This document shows positions 1 through 6,004 of a stretch of 17,439 bases of DNA, piece after piece. Source of the DNA: Carnobacterium_A sp036639135. GTDB taxonomy: Bacteria; Bacillota; Bacilli; Lactobacillales; Carnobacteriaceae. The stretch's first letter is position 1; each line of letters opens with the position of its first letter. The notes below the pieces were generated by a model. It ran no database searches and was not told the origin of the DNA. It saw nothing but the letters and a program-made list of their open reading frames with translations. Both the position numbers and the translations under genes were made by a program. The stretch lies in the NCBI GenBank assembly GCA_036639135.1, contig JAVWJE010000039.1, positions 1-17,439 on the forward strand, given 5' to 3'.

Positions 1-21
1 CAAAGGTCTAATTTGTTTGCC

Positions 22-38
22 GTTGTCGTTTTGACAAC
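22..38 (-). promoter_or_regulatory. GTTGTC/GACAAC dyad at the predicted start site of promoter P1
   Basis: GTTGTC and GACAAC form a perfect 6-bp inverted repeat around a 5-nt centre. It begins at about the predicted transcription start of the leftmost promoter. It could be a protein operator in DNA or a 5'-terminal hairpin in RNA. A related palindrome, TTGTCGACAA, sits at the matching place after promoter P3. The function is inferred from position only. Confidence 0.35.
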
Positions 39-44
39 TTCTAA

Positions 45-73
45 ATATTACCAGAAGTTATTTAACTTGTCAA
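45..73 (-). promoter_or_regulatory. Promoter candidate P1 (leftward, toward a gene outside the window)
   Basis: On the minus strand a perfect -35 TTGACA (73-68) is followed by a 17-nt spacer and -10 TAATAT (50-45), preceded by TGG as in an extended -10. Transcription would start near 38 and leave the window leftward. This is the best-formed of three tandem candidates. Confidence 0.65.
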
Positions 74-144
74 CAACAATTGCAATTTTATTTTTTGTAT
101 TTTTATTCATCTTACTAAATAAATTACATTTTTATTGCATACAT

Positions 145-174
145 ATCTTATCATGTTATCTATAAACAAGTCAA
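145..174 (-). promoter_or_regulatory. Promoter candidate P2 (leftward)
   Basis: On the minus strand -35 TTGACT (174-169) and -10 TAAGAT (150-145) are separated by 18 nt, with TGA directly before the -10 as in an extended -10. An AACGGAA motif (197-191) ends 16 bp upstream of the -35. The spacer contains one copy of the 13-bp direct repeat found again at 382-394. Confidence 0.4.
156..168 (+). repeat. 13-bp direct repeat, copy 1 (TTATCTATAAACA)
   Basis: This is an exact copy of the sequence at 382-394. It lies inside the spacer of promoter candidate P2. A 13-bp exact match in such AT-rich DNA could be chance, but the neighbouring promoter motifs make a duplicated module possible. Confidence 0.4.
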
Positions 175-216
175 CATTAATATCAACTTATTCCGTTCTC
201 TAAATATTAGAATTGC

Positions 217-226
217 TTGTCGACAA
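217..226. promoter_or_regulatory. 10-bp palindrome TTGTCGACAA just after promoter P3
   Basis: A perfect 10-bp palindrome lies immediately downstream of the predicted start site of promoter P3 (-10 at 240-235). That position would suit a repressor site. It resembles the GTTGTC/GACAAC dyad at the start of P1. No regulator can be assigned. Confidence 0.35.
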
Positions 227-234
227 CTTATAAT

Positions 235-263
235 ACTTTACAGGGTAAATTAAAATTTGTCAA
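235..263 (-). promoter_or_regulatory. Promoter candidate P3 (leftward)
   Basis: On the minus strand a perfect -35 TTGACA (263-258), a 17-nt spacer and -10 TAAAGT (240-235) are seen. An AACGGAA motif (275-269) ends 5 bp upstream of the -35. It is the most distal of the three tandem leftward candidates. Confidence 0.45.
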
Positions 264-381
264 TTGTTTTCCGTTAAATTATTAAATATTTAACTCATAT
301 CTTTATTCCGTTATAAATAAGCATCTTTTCTTTTAGATAAAACTTGGATTGGTTAGTAACATGTCATAACGTTACGATAAT

Positions 382-394
382 TTATCTATAAACA
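382..394 (+). repeat. 13-bp direct repeat, copy 2 (TTATCTATAAACA)
   Basis: This is an exact copy of 156-168, placed just downstream of the rplS terminator. No good promoter elements surround this copy. Confidence 0.4.
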
Positions 395-424
395 GCTTTC
401 TTTATTATTATCTAATTTGCGTAC

Positions 425-466
425 AAAAAAAATGTAAGTTTCTCATAATAAAATGAGATCCTTACA
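425..466 (-). terminator. Intrinsic terminator of rplS
   Basis: On the minus strand TGTAAG (466-461) pairs with CTTACA (438-433), and an inner CTCAT/ATGAG stem (457-453 with 446-442) closes a loop. The two stems are separated by a small internal loop. Eight U residues follow (432-425). The hairpin begins 15 bases after the rplS stop codon. Confidence 0.85.
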
Positions 467-481
467 CTTTTAGTGTTTTTC

Positions 482-826
482 TTAACGACGGACTTCTTTA
501 ATACGAGCTGCTTTACCATGTAATGCGCGCAAGTAGTATAATTTAGCACGACGAACTTTACCGAAGCGAATAACTTCGATTAATGCAACACGTGGAGTAT
601 GCAATGGGAATGTACGTTCCACACCAACACCGTTAGAGATTTTACGAACAGTATATGTTTCGCTAACTCCAGCTCCACGACGTTTAATTACTACGCCTTC
701 AAACAATTGGATACGTTCTCTAGTACCCTCAACAATTTTAGCGTGAACACGGACAGTATCTCCTGGACGGAAAGCTGGGATATCTTCGCGTAATTGTTCG
801 TTTGTAATTGATTCAATTAAATTCAT
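482..826 (-). CDS. rplS: 50S ribosomal protein L19
   Basis: Structural protein of the large ribosomal subunit, located near the 30S-50S interface. The 114-residue product is the usual size and matches the family throughout: an N-terminal helix beginning MNLIESIT, the FRPGDTVRVHAKIVEG strand region (about 19-34), IQLFEGVVIKRRGAG (about 39-53) and a basic C-terminus ending KEVRR. The ATG at 826 is chosen because AAGGAG lies just upstream with suitable spacing. The frame stays open upstream to an ATG at 928, but that codon falls inside the promoter and cannot be on the main transcript. In most Firmicutes rplS follows trmD; here it has its own promoter and leader, and a strong terminator follows. 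Confidence 0.97.
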   Translation of the reverse strand: MNLIESITNEQLREDIPAFRPGDTVRVHAKIVEGTRERIQLFEGVVIKRRGAGVSETYTVRKISNGVGVERTFPLHTPRVALIEVIRFGKVRRAKLYYLRALHGKAARIKEVRR

Positions 827-912
827 GTTTTTTTCTCCTTCCAACAAACATTCATACATCACCATTCGGACACAGCGGAATATCGTTATTTCAGCGGGTT
901 TTACCCACTCAC
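827..912 (-). ncRNA. rplS leader, candidate L19 leader regulatory RNA
   Basis: The predicted 85-nt leader of the rplS transcript. A hairpin forms between 909-903 and 899-893 (7 bp with one G-U pair, AAA loop), followed by a small AAUA/UAUU hairpin (890-879). The sequence CCGCTG occurs twice (897-892 and 878-873), so the first strand could pair with either copy, giving two exclusive folds. Firmicute rplS genes are known to carry an autoregulatory-type L19 leader; I infer that this is one from position and folding, not from a covariance model match. Confidence 0.5.
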
Positions 913-918
913 AAAGAT

Positions 919-947
919 AGTCTACCATATTCTAAAAAGGGTGTAAA
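919..947 (-). promoter_or_regulatory. Promoter of rplS
   Basis: On the minus strand -35 TTTACA (947-942), a 17-nt spacer and -10 TAGACT (924-919) preceded by TGG (extended -10). It starts 19 bases after the trmD stop codon. Transcription would begin near 912, leaving an 85-nt leader. Confidence 0.7.
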
Positions 948-965
948 GTAGTTTTACTTATTTTA

Positions 966-1706
966 TTATAGATTCTCTTCGCTTTTTATTTCATCTAACC
1001 ATTTTTTTTGATCTTTAGTAATTACTGTCTTCGCTAACATATCAGGTCTTCTTAAATAAGTTCGTCGTAACGATTCTTTCTCTTGCCATTCTGCGATTTT
1101 TTTATGATTTCCACTAATCAAAACATCAGGTACTTTCATACCACGAAATTCTGCAGGTCTTGTATATTGAGGATGTTCCAACAGACCAGTCGAATGGGAA
1201 TCTGTTTTAGCAGACTCTTCATTACCTAAAACCTCTGGCAACAACCGCACTGCTGCATCAATAAGAACCATCGCCCCTAACTCTCCACCTGTTAAAACAA
1301 AATCACCCAAAGAGATTTCATCTGTTACTAGTGTACGTATTCTTTCATCATAGCCTTCATAATGACCACAGATAAAAACTAAATGGCTTTGCTCAGATAA
1401 TTCTTCAGCAAGATTTTGTGTAAACGGTACTCCTGCTGGATCTAATAAAATGACTCTTTTTTTTGTATTAGGATTCTCAGATTCAATAGCATCTAATCCA
1501 CTAAATATTGGCTGAGCAGTCAGCAACATACCCGCACCGCCACCATAGGGATAATCATCTACATTACGGTGTTTGTTTTCAGAATAATCACGAAAGTTTC
1601 TTACAGTAACATCTAACAATTTTTTGTCAATCGCTTTTCCAATAATCGATTCTGTTAAAGGTCCTTCAAACATTCTAGGAAATAAAGTTAATATATCAAT
1701 TTTCAT
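966..1706 (-). CDS. trmD: tRNA (guanine-N1-)-methyltransferase TrmD
   Basis: Methylates N1 of G37, 3' of the anticodon, using S-adenosylmethionine; the modification prevents +1 frameshifting. The 246-residue length is typical. The SPOUT trefoil-knot region spans about residues 85-147, with LLDPAGVPF (88-95), ICGHYEGYDERI (112-123) and the glycine-rich ISLGDFVLTGGE (131-142). Arg154 and Asp169, at the positions of the catalytic residues known in E. coli TrmD, are present. The N-terminal DILTLFP and YGGGAGM (54-60) motifs are also typical. Its ATG overlaps the rimM stop codon by one base (TAATG), which implies translational coupling. The enzyme works as a dimer. Confidence 0.97.
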   Translation of the reverse strand: MKIDILTLFPRMFEGPLTESIIGKAIDKKLLDVTVRNFRDYSENKHRNVDDYPYGGGAGMLLTAQPIFSGLDAIESENPNTKKRVILLDPAGVPFTQNLAEELSEQSHLVFICGHYEGYDERIRTLVTDEISLGDFVLTGGELGAMVLIDAAVRLLPEVLGNEESAKTDSHSTGLLEHPQYTRPAEFRGMKVPDVLISGNHKKIAEWQEKESLRRTYLRRPDMLAKTVITKDQKKWLDEIKSEENL

Positions 1707-2221
1707 TAATCTATTAATCCTTCCATCACATGAATAGTAACTAGTTTATTTTCTAGGTCAACTTTTAATACAACATCTTCAATATACGGAATTAATAAAT
1801 CTTTACCGTTTGGACGCTTTATTATCCAAACATCATTCGCTCCAGGAGACAATACTTCTGTAACTTTTCCTAGCTCTTGTCCTTCTTCATCTTGAACTGA
1901 TAAGCCGATGATTTGATGTAAGTAATACTCATTTTCCGGTAAATCACCAAGTTGTTCAGCAGTTATTTTTAAAATTCCGTCACGGTATTTTTCTACATCG
2001 TTTATGTTAGGATGATTTTCAAAAGATACTATATCGAATGTCTTATGTTTCCGATGGCTAGCAACTATTAGTTCAATCATTTTATTGCCGGGTTGATCAA
2101 GTAGTAACTTTGAACCCTTCTTATAACGTTTATCCGGAAAATCTGTTCTTGAAATAACACGGACTTCACCTTTAATTCCTTGCGTGTTTACAATTTTACC
2201 CACATTATATAATTCAGTCAT
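1706..2221 (-). CDS. rimM: Ribosome maturation factor RimM
   Basis: Assists late maturation of the 30S subunit head, binding ribosomal protein S19 in family members studied. The 171 residues show the two-domain plan: an N-terminal beta-barrel (about 1-90) with VGKIVNTQGIKGEVRV (7-22), and a C-terminal PRC barrel (about 97-171) with the YYLHQIIGLSV start (99-109), GANDVWII (127-134) and LLIPYIEDVV (142-151). The ATG at 2221 has GAGGG about 5 bases upstream. It is coupled to trmD by a one-base overlap. In Bacillus ylqD lies between ylqC and rimM; here the space holds a terminator and a weak promoter instead. Confidence 0.96.
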   Translation of the reverse strand: MTELYNVGKIVNTQGIKGEVRVISRTDFPDKRYKKGSKLLLDQPGNKMIELIVASHRKHKTFDIVSFENHPNINDVEKYRDGILKITAEQLGDLPENEYYLHQIIGLSVQDEEGQELGKVTEVLSPGANDVWIIKRPNGKDLLIPYIEDVVLKVDLENKLVTIHVMEGLID

Positions 2222-2263
2222 AGTGTCCCTCGATTCTTCTTTATTTTATTAGGTTTATTTTTT

Positions 2264-2269
2264 ATTGTA
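2264..2269 (-). promoter_or_regulatory. Weak promoter candidate for rimM-trmD (extended -10)
   Basis: On the minus strand TACAAT (2269-2264) is preceded by TGA, an extended -10. No good -35 lies 16-18 nt upstream. A promoter is expected because a terminator separates khpA from rimM. Confidence 0.45.
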
Positions 2270-2310
2270 TCATATGTTTAGTTTGAATTTTATTAAATAA
2301 TAATGAATAA

Positions 2311-2344
2311 AAAAGAAAAAAACCATTTCTTAGAAATGGTTTCT
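2311..2344 (-). terminator. Intrinsic terminator after khpA
   Basis: Inverted repeat AAACCATTTCT/AGAAATGGTTT (2342-2332 with 2330-2320), folding as a 9-10 bp stem with a small loop, followed by a run of U residues broken by one C on the minus strand. It starts a few bases after the khpA stop codon and separates rpsP-khpA from rimM-trmD. Confidence 0.85.
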
Positions 2345-2348
2345 TGCT

Positions 2349-2567
2349 TTAAGAATTTTCGCTATTCTGAATAACTAATCTTACGCGTTTAGGTCCTTCG
2401 ACTTTAACNNNNNNNNNNTTCCCTATTAATCGTCCGATATCATTAGGATGAACTGATAATTGATATTCTAAAAAATCATTTTTCTCAACAATATCAATTA
2501 ATAGTTTTTCCGGATAAGTAACAAGTGGACGAACAATGGTAAGAATTAATTCATTCATGTCAGCCAT
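2349..2567 (-). CDS. khpA: KH-domain RNA-binding protein KhpA (YlqC), interrupted by a sequence gap
   Basis: Small RNA-binding protein of the KhpA/YlqC family; in streptococci and relatives it partners KhpB (Jag/EloR) and affects cell division and elongation. Visible parts are the N-terminal ELILTIVRPLVTYPEKL, then YQLSVHPNDIGRLIG, and after the gap a C-terminal strand VKVEGPKRVRLVI. Ten Ns at 2409-2418 replace the centre, which in the family holds the GXXG RNA-binding loop and the following helix. The frame is the same on both sides, so the true gap is probably 3n+1 bases. I chose the ATG at 2567 (MADMNEL) because AAAGGA lies about 8 bases before it; an ATG at 2576 overlaps that site. It lies 15 bases after rpsP, the usual arrangement. 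Confidence 0.88.
   Translation of the reverse strand: MADMNELILTIVRPLVTYPEKLLIDIVEKNDFLEYQLSVHPNDIGRLIGXXXXVKVEGPKRVRLVIQNSENS
2409..2418. other. Assembly gap (10 N)
   Basis: Ten undetermined bases inside khpA. The protein is about 15 residues shorter than I expect for the family, so the real gap is probably near 45-55 bases and the ten Ns look like a placeholder. Confidence 0.95.
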
Positions 2568-2582
2568 AGTTCTCATCCTTTT

Positions 2583-2855
2583 TTATTTGCTATTTTTTAA
2601 ATCATGGAATTTTTTCATAACGCCTTCTTTTGAAAGGATGTTACGTACTGTATCAGACGGTTGCGCACCTTCAGCTAACCATTTCAATACTAATTCTTCG
2701 TCCAATTTCACTTCAGCTGGGCTAACAACTGGGTTGTATGTGCCTACAGGTTCGATAAAGCGTCCATCACGTGGAGCGCGAGAATCTGCAACTACTATAC
2801 GATAAAACGGATTTCTTTTAGAACCCATACGTTTCAAGCGGATTTTTACTGCCAT
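2583..2855 (-). CDS. rpsP: 30S ribosomal protein S16
   Basis: Small-subunit ribosomal protein needed for 30S assembly. The 90-residue product matches the family from start to end: MAVKIRLKRMGSKRNPFYRI at the N-terminus, ADSRAPRDGRFIEPVGTYNP (about 23-42), and the LKWLAEGAQPSDTV segment (about 57-70). The ATG at 2855 follows a strong GGAGGTG site. It has its own promoter at 2892-2920 and is followed 15 bases later by khpA. Upstream ffh ends without a clear terminator, so read-through from ylxM-ffh into rpsP is likely in addition. Confidence 0.98.
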   Translation of the reverse strand: MAVKIRLKRMGSKRNPFYRIVVADSRAPRDGRFIEPVGTYNPVVSPAEVKLDEELVLKWLAEGAQPSDTVRNILSKEGVMKKFHDLKNSK

Positions 2856-2891
2856 ATTTATTACACCTCCATTAACTATCTCTCAATAAGT

Positions 2892-2920
2892 ATATTAACA
2901 GGAATTTTCATGCTTGTAAA
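2892..2920 (-). promoter_or_regulatory. Promoter of rpsP-khpA
   Basis: On the minus strand -35 TTTACA (2920-2915), a 17-nt spacer and -10 TAATAT (2897-2892) preceded by TGT (extended -10). The -35 lies inside an inverted repeat TGTAAAG/CTTTACA (2936-2930 with 2921-2915). Confidence 0.7.
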
Positions 2921-2961
2921 GTGTTTTTTCTTTACAGTCTTTTTTTTATTTCTTTCGACCT

Positions 2962-4386
2962 TTAACGCTTCTTTTTATTTTTCTTTTTGGCTTTCTTTTT
3001 GTTTTTACGAACCATAGAATTCATAGCCATTTTCCCTATTTTCCCTTTGACTCCCTGACCAAACATTCCATCCATACCATCAAAGTTTCCTTTGGTCATT
3101 TTACTCATCATTTTTTTTGATTCGTTAAATTGTTTAATCATACGGTTAACTTCTGCTATTGGACGAGCTGAACCTCTTGCAATTCTTCGTCTTCTGCTTT
3201 GAGATAACAAATCAGGGTTCTTACGTTCTTTAGGTGTCATAGATAAAACAATAGCTTTCATACGATCCATATCTTTAGGATCTATTTGAAGGTTCTCTAG
3301 TCCTGGTGCATTGCTCATACCCGGAATCATTTTAAGAATATCTTCTATTGGTCCCATATTGCTAACTTGATCCATTTGATCAATGAAGTCGTTAAAATCA
3401 AAACTATTTTCTTTTATCTTTTTTGTCATTTCTTCATTTTTTTTCTCATCAAAATCCTGCTGGGCTTTCTCTATTAGAGTCAGCATATCTCCCATACCCA
3501 AAATTCGATTTGCCATTCTATCTGGATAGAATGGTTCAAGTGCGTCTAACTTCTCACCTTGACCAACGAATTTAATCGGTTTACCAGTTACTGAACGAAT
3601 AGAAAGTGCCGCTCCACCACGTGTATCACCATCTAGTTTTGTCAAGATAACCCCAGTGATGTCTAACTGTTCATTAAATGATGCTGCCACGTTAGCTGCT
3701 TCTTGACCCGTCATGGCGTCTACTACTAAGAAAATCTCTGTAGGATTTACTGCAGCTTTAATATCCGTAAGCTCTGTCATAAGCGTTTCATCTATTTGTA
3801 AACGTCCAGCGGTATCAATAATAACAAGATCACGATGGTCGTCTTTTGCTTTTTGAATCCCTTGTTTAGCAATTTCTACAGGGCTGACTTTGTCTCCCAT
3901 TGAGAATACAGGAATATCTAATTGTTCTCCTAATGTTTCTAATTGTTGAATAGCAGCTGGACGATAGATATCCGCTGCAATCATCATCGGACGTTTATTT
4001 TGTGTTTTTCTTAGATGATTGACTAGTTTACCTGCAGTCGTTGTTTTACCTGCTCCTTGTAGGCCGACCATCATAACAACAGTTGGAGATTTCGCTGCCA
4101 TTTGAATCGTACTTTGTTCGCCACCCATTAATTCTGTTAGTTCTTCACTAACAATTTTTAAAATTTGTTGGCTTGGAGAAAGACTCTCTAGCACTTCTGA
4201 ACCTATAGCACGTTCACTAACGGTTTTCACAAAATCTTTCACTACTTTAAAGTTAACGTCTGCTTCTAGTAAAGCAAGTCTAACTTCGCGCATCATTTCT
4301 TTTACGTCTGCTTCTGACACCTTACCTTTGCGACGCATTTTTGCCATTGCATTTTGCAATCTTTCTGATAATCCTTCGAATGCCAT
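2962..4386 (-). CDS. ffh: Signal recognition particle GTPase Ffh (SRP54)
   Basis: Protein subunit of the SRP: binds the 4.5S/scRNA and signal sequences and delivers ribosomes to FtsY at the membrane. The 474 residues show an N domain (about 1-90), a G domain with P-loop GLQGAGKT (108-115), DTAGR (191-195) and TKLDGDTRGG (249-258), and a methionine-rich M domain (about 300-455) with the RNA-binding segment SRRRRIARGSA (397-407). The C-terminus ends in a tail of ten lysines and a final arginine within 14 residues (461-474). The start at 4386 lies 16 bases after ylxM, with GGTGA and a more distant AAAGGA upstream. Order ylxM-ffh-rpsP is typical of Firmicutes. Confidence 0.98.
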   Translation of the reverse strand: MAFEGLSERLQNAMAKMRRKGKVSEADVKEMMREVRLALLEADVNFKVVKDFVKTVSERAIGSEVLESLSPSQQILKIVSEELTELMGGEQSTIQMAAKSPTVVMMVGLQGAGKTTTAGKLVNHLRKTQNKRPMMIAADIYRPAAIQQLETLGEQLDIPVFSMGDKVSPVEIAKQGIQKAKDDHRDLVIIDTAGRLQIDETLMTELTDIKAAVNPTEIFLVVDAMTGQEAANVAASFNEQLDITGVILTKLDGDTRGGAALSIRSVTGKPIKFVGQGEKLDALEPFYPDRMANRILGMGDMLTLIEKAQQDFDEKKNEEMTKKIKENSFDFNDFIDQMDQVSNMGPIEDILKMIPGMSNAPGLENLQIDPKDMDRMKAIVLSMTPKERKNPDLLSQSRRRRIARGSARPIAEVNRMIKQFNESKKMMSKMTKGNFDGMDGMFGQGVKGKIGKMAMNSMVRKNKKKAKKKNKKKR

Positions 4387-4402
4387 TTAATTCACCAGTC
4401 CT

Positions 4403-4744
4403 TTATTCTGCTGTTTCTTTTTTTAATTTTTGAATATAGCTTTGTAATGATCCATCATCTGGATAATGAGTGTTTATATAATTTAAAAATTCATTAAGTG
4501 TCTCTTCTGTCTGATTGAAATTTTCTACCAAATGAAGTTTCTTTTCATAATCTGTTAAAATTTGTTCAGTTCTTCTAATATTATCATAGATAGCTTGTCG
4601 GCTCACATCAAAATCTTCTGCAATTTCCCCCAGAGAATAATCATCTGCAAAATAAAGCAACATATACTTTTGTTGCTTTTCAGTGAGTAAAGACCCATAA
4701 AAATCGAATAACGCATTCATGCGGTTTGTTCGTTCTATTTCCAT
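4403..4744 (-). CDS. ylxM: YlxM/p13-family putative helix-turn-helix protein, SRP-associated
   Basis: A 113-residue member of the UPF0122 family, nearly always encoded just before ffh in Firmicutes. In Streptococcus YlxM has been linked to SRP pathway function and stimulates SRP GTPase activity. Residues about 20-60 resemble sigma-70 region 4: LTEKQQKYMLLYF followed by the helix-turn-helix-like segment YSLGEIAEDFDVSRQAIYDN. The rest is a charged helical tail. The ATG at 4744 has AAGGA upstream with normal spacing. Upstream lie the ftsY terminator and a possible promoter with a palindrome between its -35 and -10, so control by a DNA-binding protein, perhaps YlxM itself, is conceivable but unproven. 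Confidence 0.93.
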   Translation of the reverse strand: MEIERTNRMNALFDFYGSLLTEKQQKYMLLYFADDYSLGEIAEDFDVSRQAIYDNIRRTEQILTDYEKKLHLVENFNQTEETLNEFLNYINTHYPDDGSLQSYIQKLKKETAE

Positions 4745-4806
4745 TTTAATTCTTCCTTTTTTATCCGACCTATTTTTACAGTGAGTCTCATTTTTTACAC
4801 TTCTTA

Positions 4807-4835
4807 AGCGTACTCATTATTCATTGAATAGTCAA
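4807..4835 (-). promoter_or_regulatory. Promoter candidate for ylxM-ffh with embedded palindrome
   Basis: On the minus strand -35 TTGACT (4835-4830), a 17-nt spacer and a poor -10 TACGCT (4812-4807). The spacer holds an inverted repeat TATTCA/TGAATA with a one-base centre (4818-4830). A promoter is expected because the ftsY terminator lies upstream. Confidence 0.4.
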
Positions 4836-4902
4836 TAGTTTTAAGGTGTTTCATTTCTATTTGCAACAAAGTTAAACCGACAGATCATGCAGTTTCAACT
4901 AA

Positions 4903-4933
4903 ATAAAAAAGAACCTCAAAGGTTCTTTTTTAT
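4903..4933 (-). terminator. Intrinsic terminator of ftsY
   Basis: A 12-bp perfect stem AAAAAAGAACCT/AGGTTCTTTTTT (4905-4916 with 4920-4931) with a 3-base loop. A-rich and U-rich arms would let it act in both directions. It lies 28 bases after the ftsY stop codon. Confidence 0.9.
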
Positions 4934-4958
4934 TCATCTCTATTTAAAATACTTAAAC

Positions 4959-5957
4959 TTACATTGACTCCTTGATCAAACCACTAAATAATCCGTAAAT
5001 GTATTCGCCTGGATCAAACTCTTGTAAATCATCTACTGCTTCTCCTAAACCAACTAGCTTAACTGGTGTATCTAATTCTTTACGAATAGCTAAGACGATA
5101 CCACCTTTAGCCGTTCCATCTAATTTTGTTAAAACGATTCCAGTTACATTCGTTGTTTGTTTAAATTGTTTAGCTTGGACCATAGCATTTTGACCAGTTG
5201 TTGCATCCAAGACCAACAAAACTTCATGTGGTCCATCAACCACTTCTTTTTCGATTACTCGCTTCATTTTTTCTAGTTCATTCATCAAGTTAACTTTATT
5301 TTGCAAACGTCCCGCTGTATCAACGATTAAAACATCTGCCTTTTGTTGTTTAGCTTGACGTACAGCATCAAATACAACTGCTGCGGGATCACTACCAGCT
5401 TTGCCTGTTACGACTTGTGCTCCTACTCTTTCTCCCCAAACAACTAACTGTTCAATTGCTCCAGCTCTAAACGTATCTCCTGCAGCTAGAAGAACCTTTT
5501 TACCTTCTGTTTGATAGCGTTTTGCCATCTTTCCAATCGTTGTTGTTTTACCTACGCCATTCACACCTACGACTAAGATAACCGTTAAACCATCTTCGTT
5601 AAAATTGATTTCTGGTTTTTCTGTATTATCTTTCTCATAGATTTCAACCATTTTTTCGATAATAACTTGTTGTACTTCGCCTTGATTCTTAGCATTTTTC
5701 AACTTAACTTCTTGGCGCAATGCATCACTAATTTCCATTGATGCTTCATATCCAACATCTGCCCCGATAAGAATTTCTTCTAAGTCTTCAAAGAAATCTT
5801 CATCTACGGTTCTGAAGTTTGCAAATAGTTCATTCATCCGATCTGAAAAAGATTTTCGTGTTTTTTCTAACCCTTTTTCATATTTTTCTGTTACTTCAGT
5901 TGTTTCTATTTTTTCTTCTCCAGTAAAAGCACGTTTTATCTTATCAAAAAAACCCAT
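4959..5957 (-). CDS. ftsY: Signal recognition particle receptor FtsY
   Basis: Membrane-associated GTPase that docks SRP-ribosome complexes at the translocon. The 332-residue protein is of the short Gram-positive type: an N-terminal amphipathic start (MGFFDKIKRAF) and a small acidic linker replace the long A domain of E. coli. The N domain (about 30-110) precedes the G domain with GVNGVGKT (131-138), DTAGR (213-217), TKLDGTAKGG (277-286) and GLGE (303-306). The ATG at 5957 has AGAGG about 7 bases upstream. It is the last gene of the rnc-smc-HAD-ftsY unit and is followed by a strong terminator. Confidence 0.98.
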   Translation of the reverse strand: MGFFDKIKRAFTGEEKIETTEVTEKYEKGLEKTRKSFSDRMNELFANFRTVDEDFFEDLEEILIGADVGYEASMEISDALRQEVKLKNAKNQGEVQQVIIEKMVEIYEKDNTEKPEINFNEDGLTVILVVGVNGVGKTTTIGKMAKRYQTEGKKVLLAAGDTFRAGAIEQLVVWGERVGAQVVTGKAGSDPAAVVFDAVRQAKQQKADVLIVDTAGRLQNKVNLMNELEKMKRVIEKEVVDGPHEVLLVLDATTGQNAMVQAKQFKQTTNVTGIVLTKLDGTAKGGIVLAIRKELDTPVKLVGLGEAVDDLQEFDPGEYIYGLFSGLIKESM

Positions 5958-6004
5958 TGTCTTGCCTCTTTTCTTTTAGTAATCATATTTTTAAACCCAT
6001 TTAT

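Larger units (their letters stand above)
1..424 (-). other. AT-rich non-coding region, probable upstream control region of next leftward gene
   Basis: No coding sequence is supported here on either strand. The region lies beyond the rplS terminator and is very AT-rich. Read on the minus strand it contains three sigma-A-like promoter candidates in tandem (about 258-235, 174-145 and 73-45), all pointing out of the left edge. It also has a heptamer AACGGAA repeated three times, a 13-bp direct repeat, and TTGTC/GACAA dyads next to two predicted start sites. The layout suggests the control region of a gene lying left of the window, which I cannot identify. A small RNA is possible, but no terminator is seen inside. 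Confidence 0.5.

Noticed and set aside
36..59. Inverted repeat AACTTCT/AGAAGTT as a terminator
   Set aside because: It overlaps the P1 spacer and -10, is AT-rich and lacks a U-run, and no gene ends nearby.
207..234. Plus-strand promoter with a perfect TATAAT at 229-234
   Set aside because: The -35 is poor and no rightward gene follows; the opposite strand of 599-793 is rplS antisense. The leftward candidates are better formed.
599..793. Plus-strand open frames opposite rplS, rpsP, ftsY, smc, rnc, acpP, plsX, recG and fakA
   Set aside because: Each lies opposite a well-supported conserved gene, has no recognisable domain and lacks a convincing ribosome site or promoter.
827..928. N-terminal extension of rplS to an ATG at 928
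   Set aside because: That ATG lies within the -10 region of the rplS promoter, and L19 proteins begin at MNLIESIT; a good ribosome site precedes the ATG at 826.
2568..2576. khpA start at 2576
   Set aside because: This ATG overlaps the AAAGGA ribosome site that serves the ATG at 2567, and KhpA proteins do not have the extra three residues.
4745..4958. Small SRP RNA or other RNA gene next to ylxM-ffh
   Set aside because: The interval contains the ftsY terminator and ylxM promoter elements; I see no SRP RNA-like hairpin with its conserved tetraloop.
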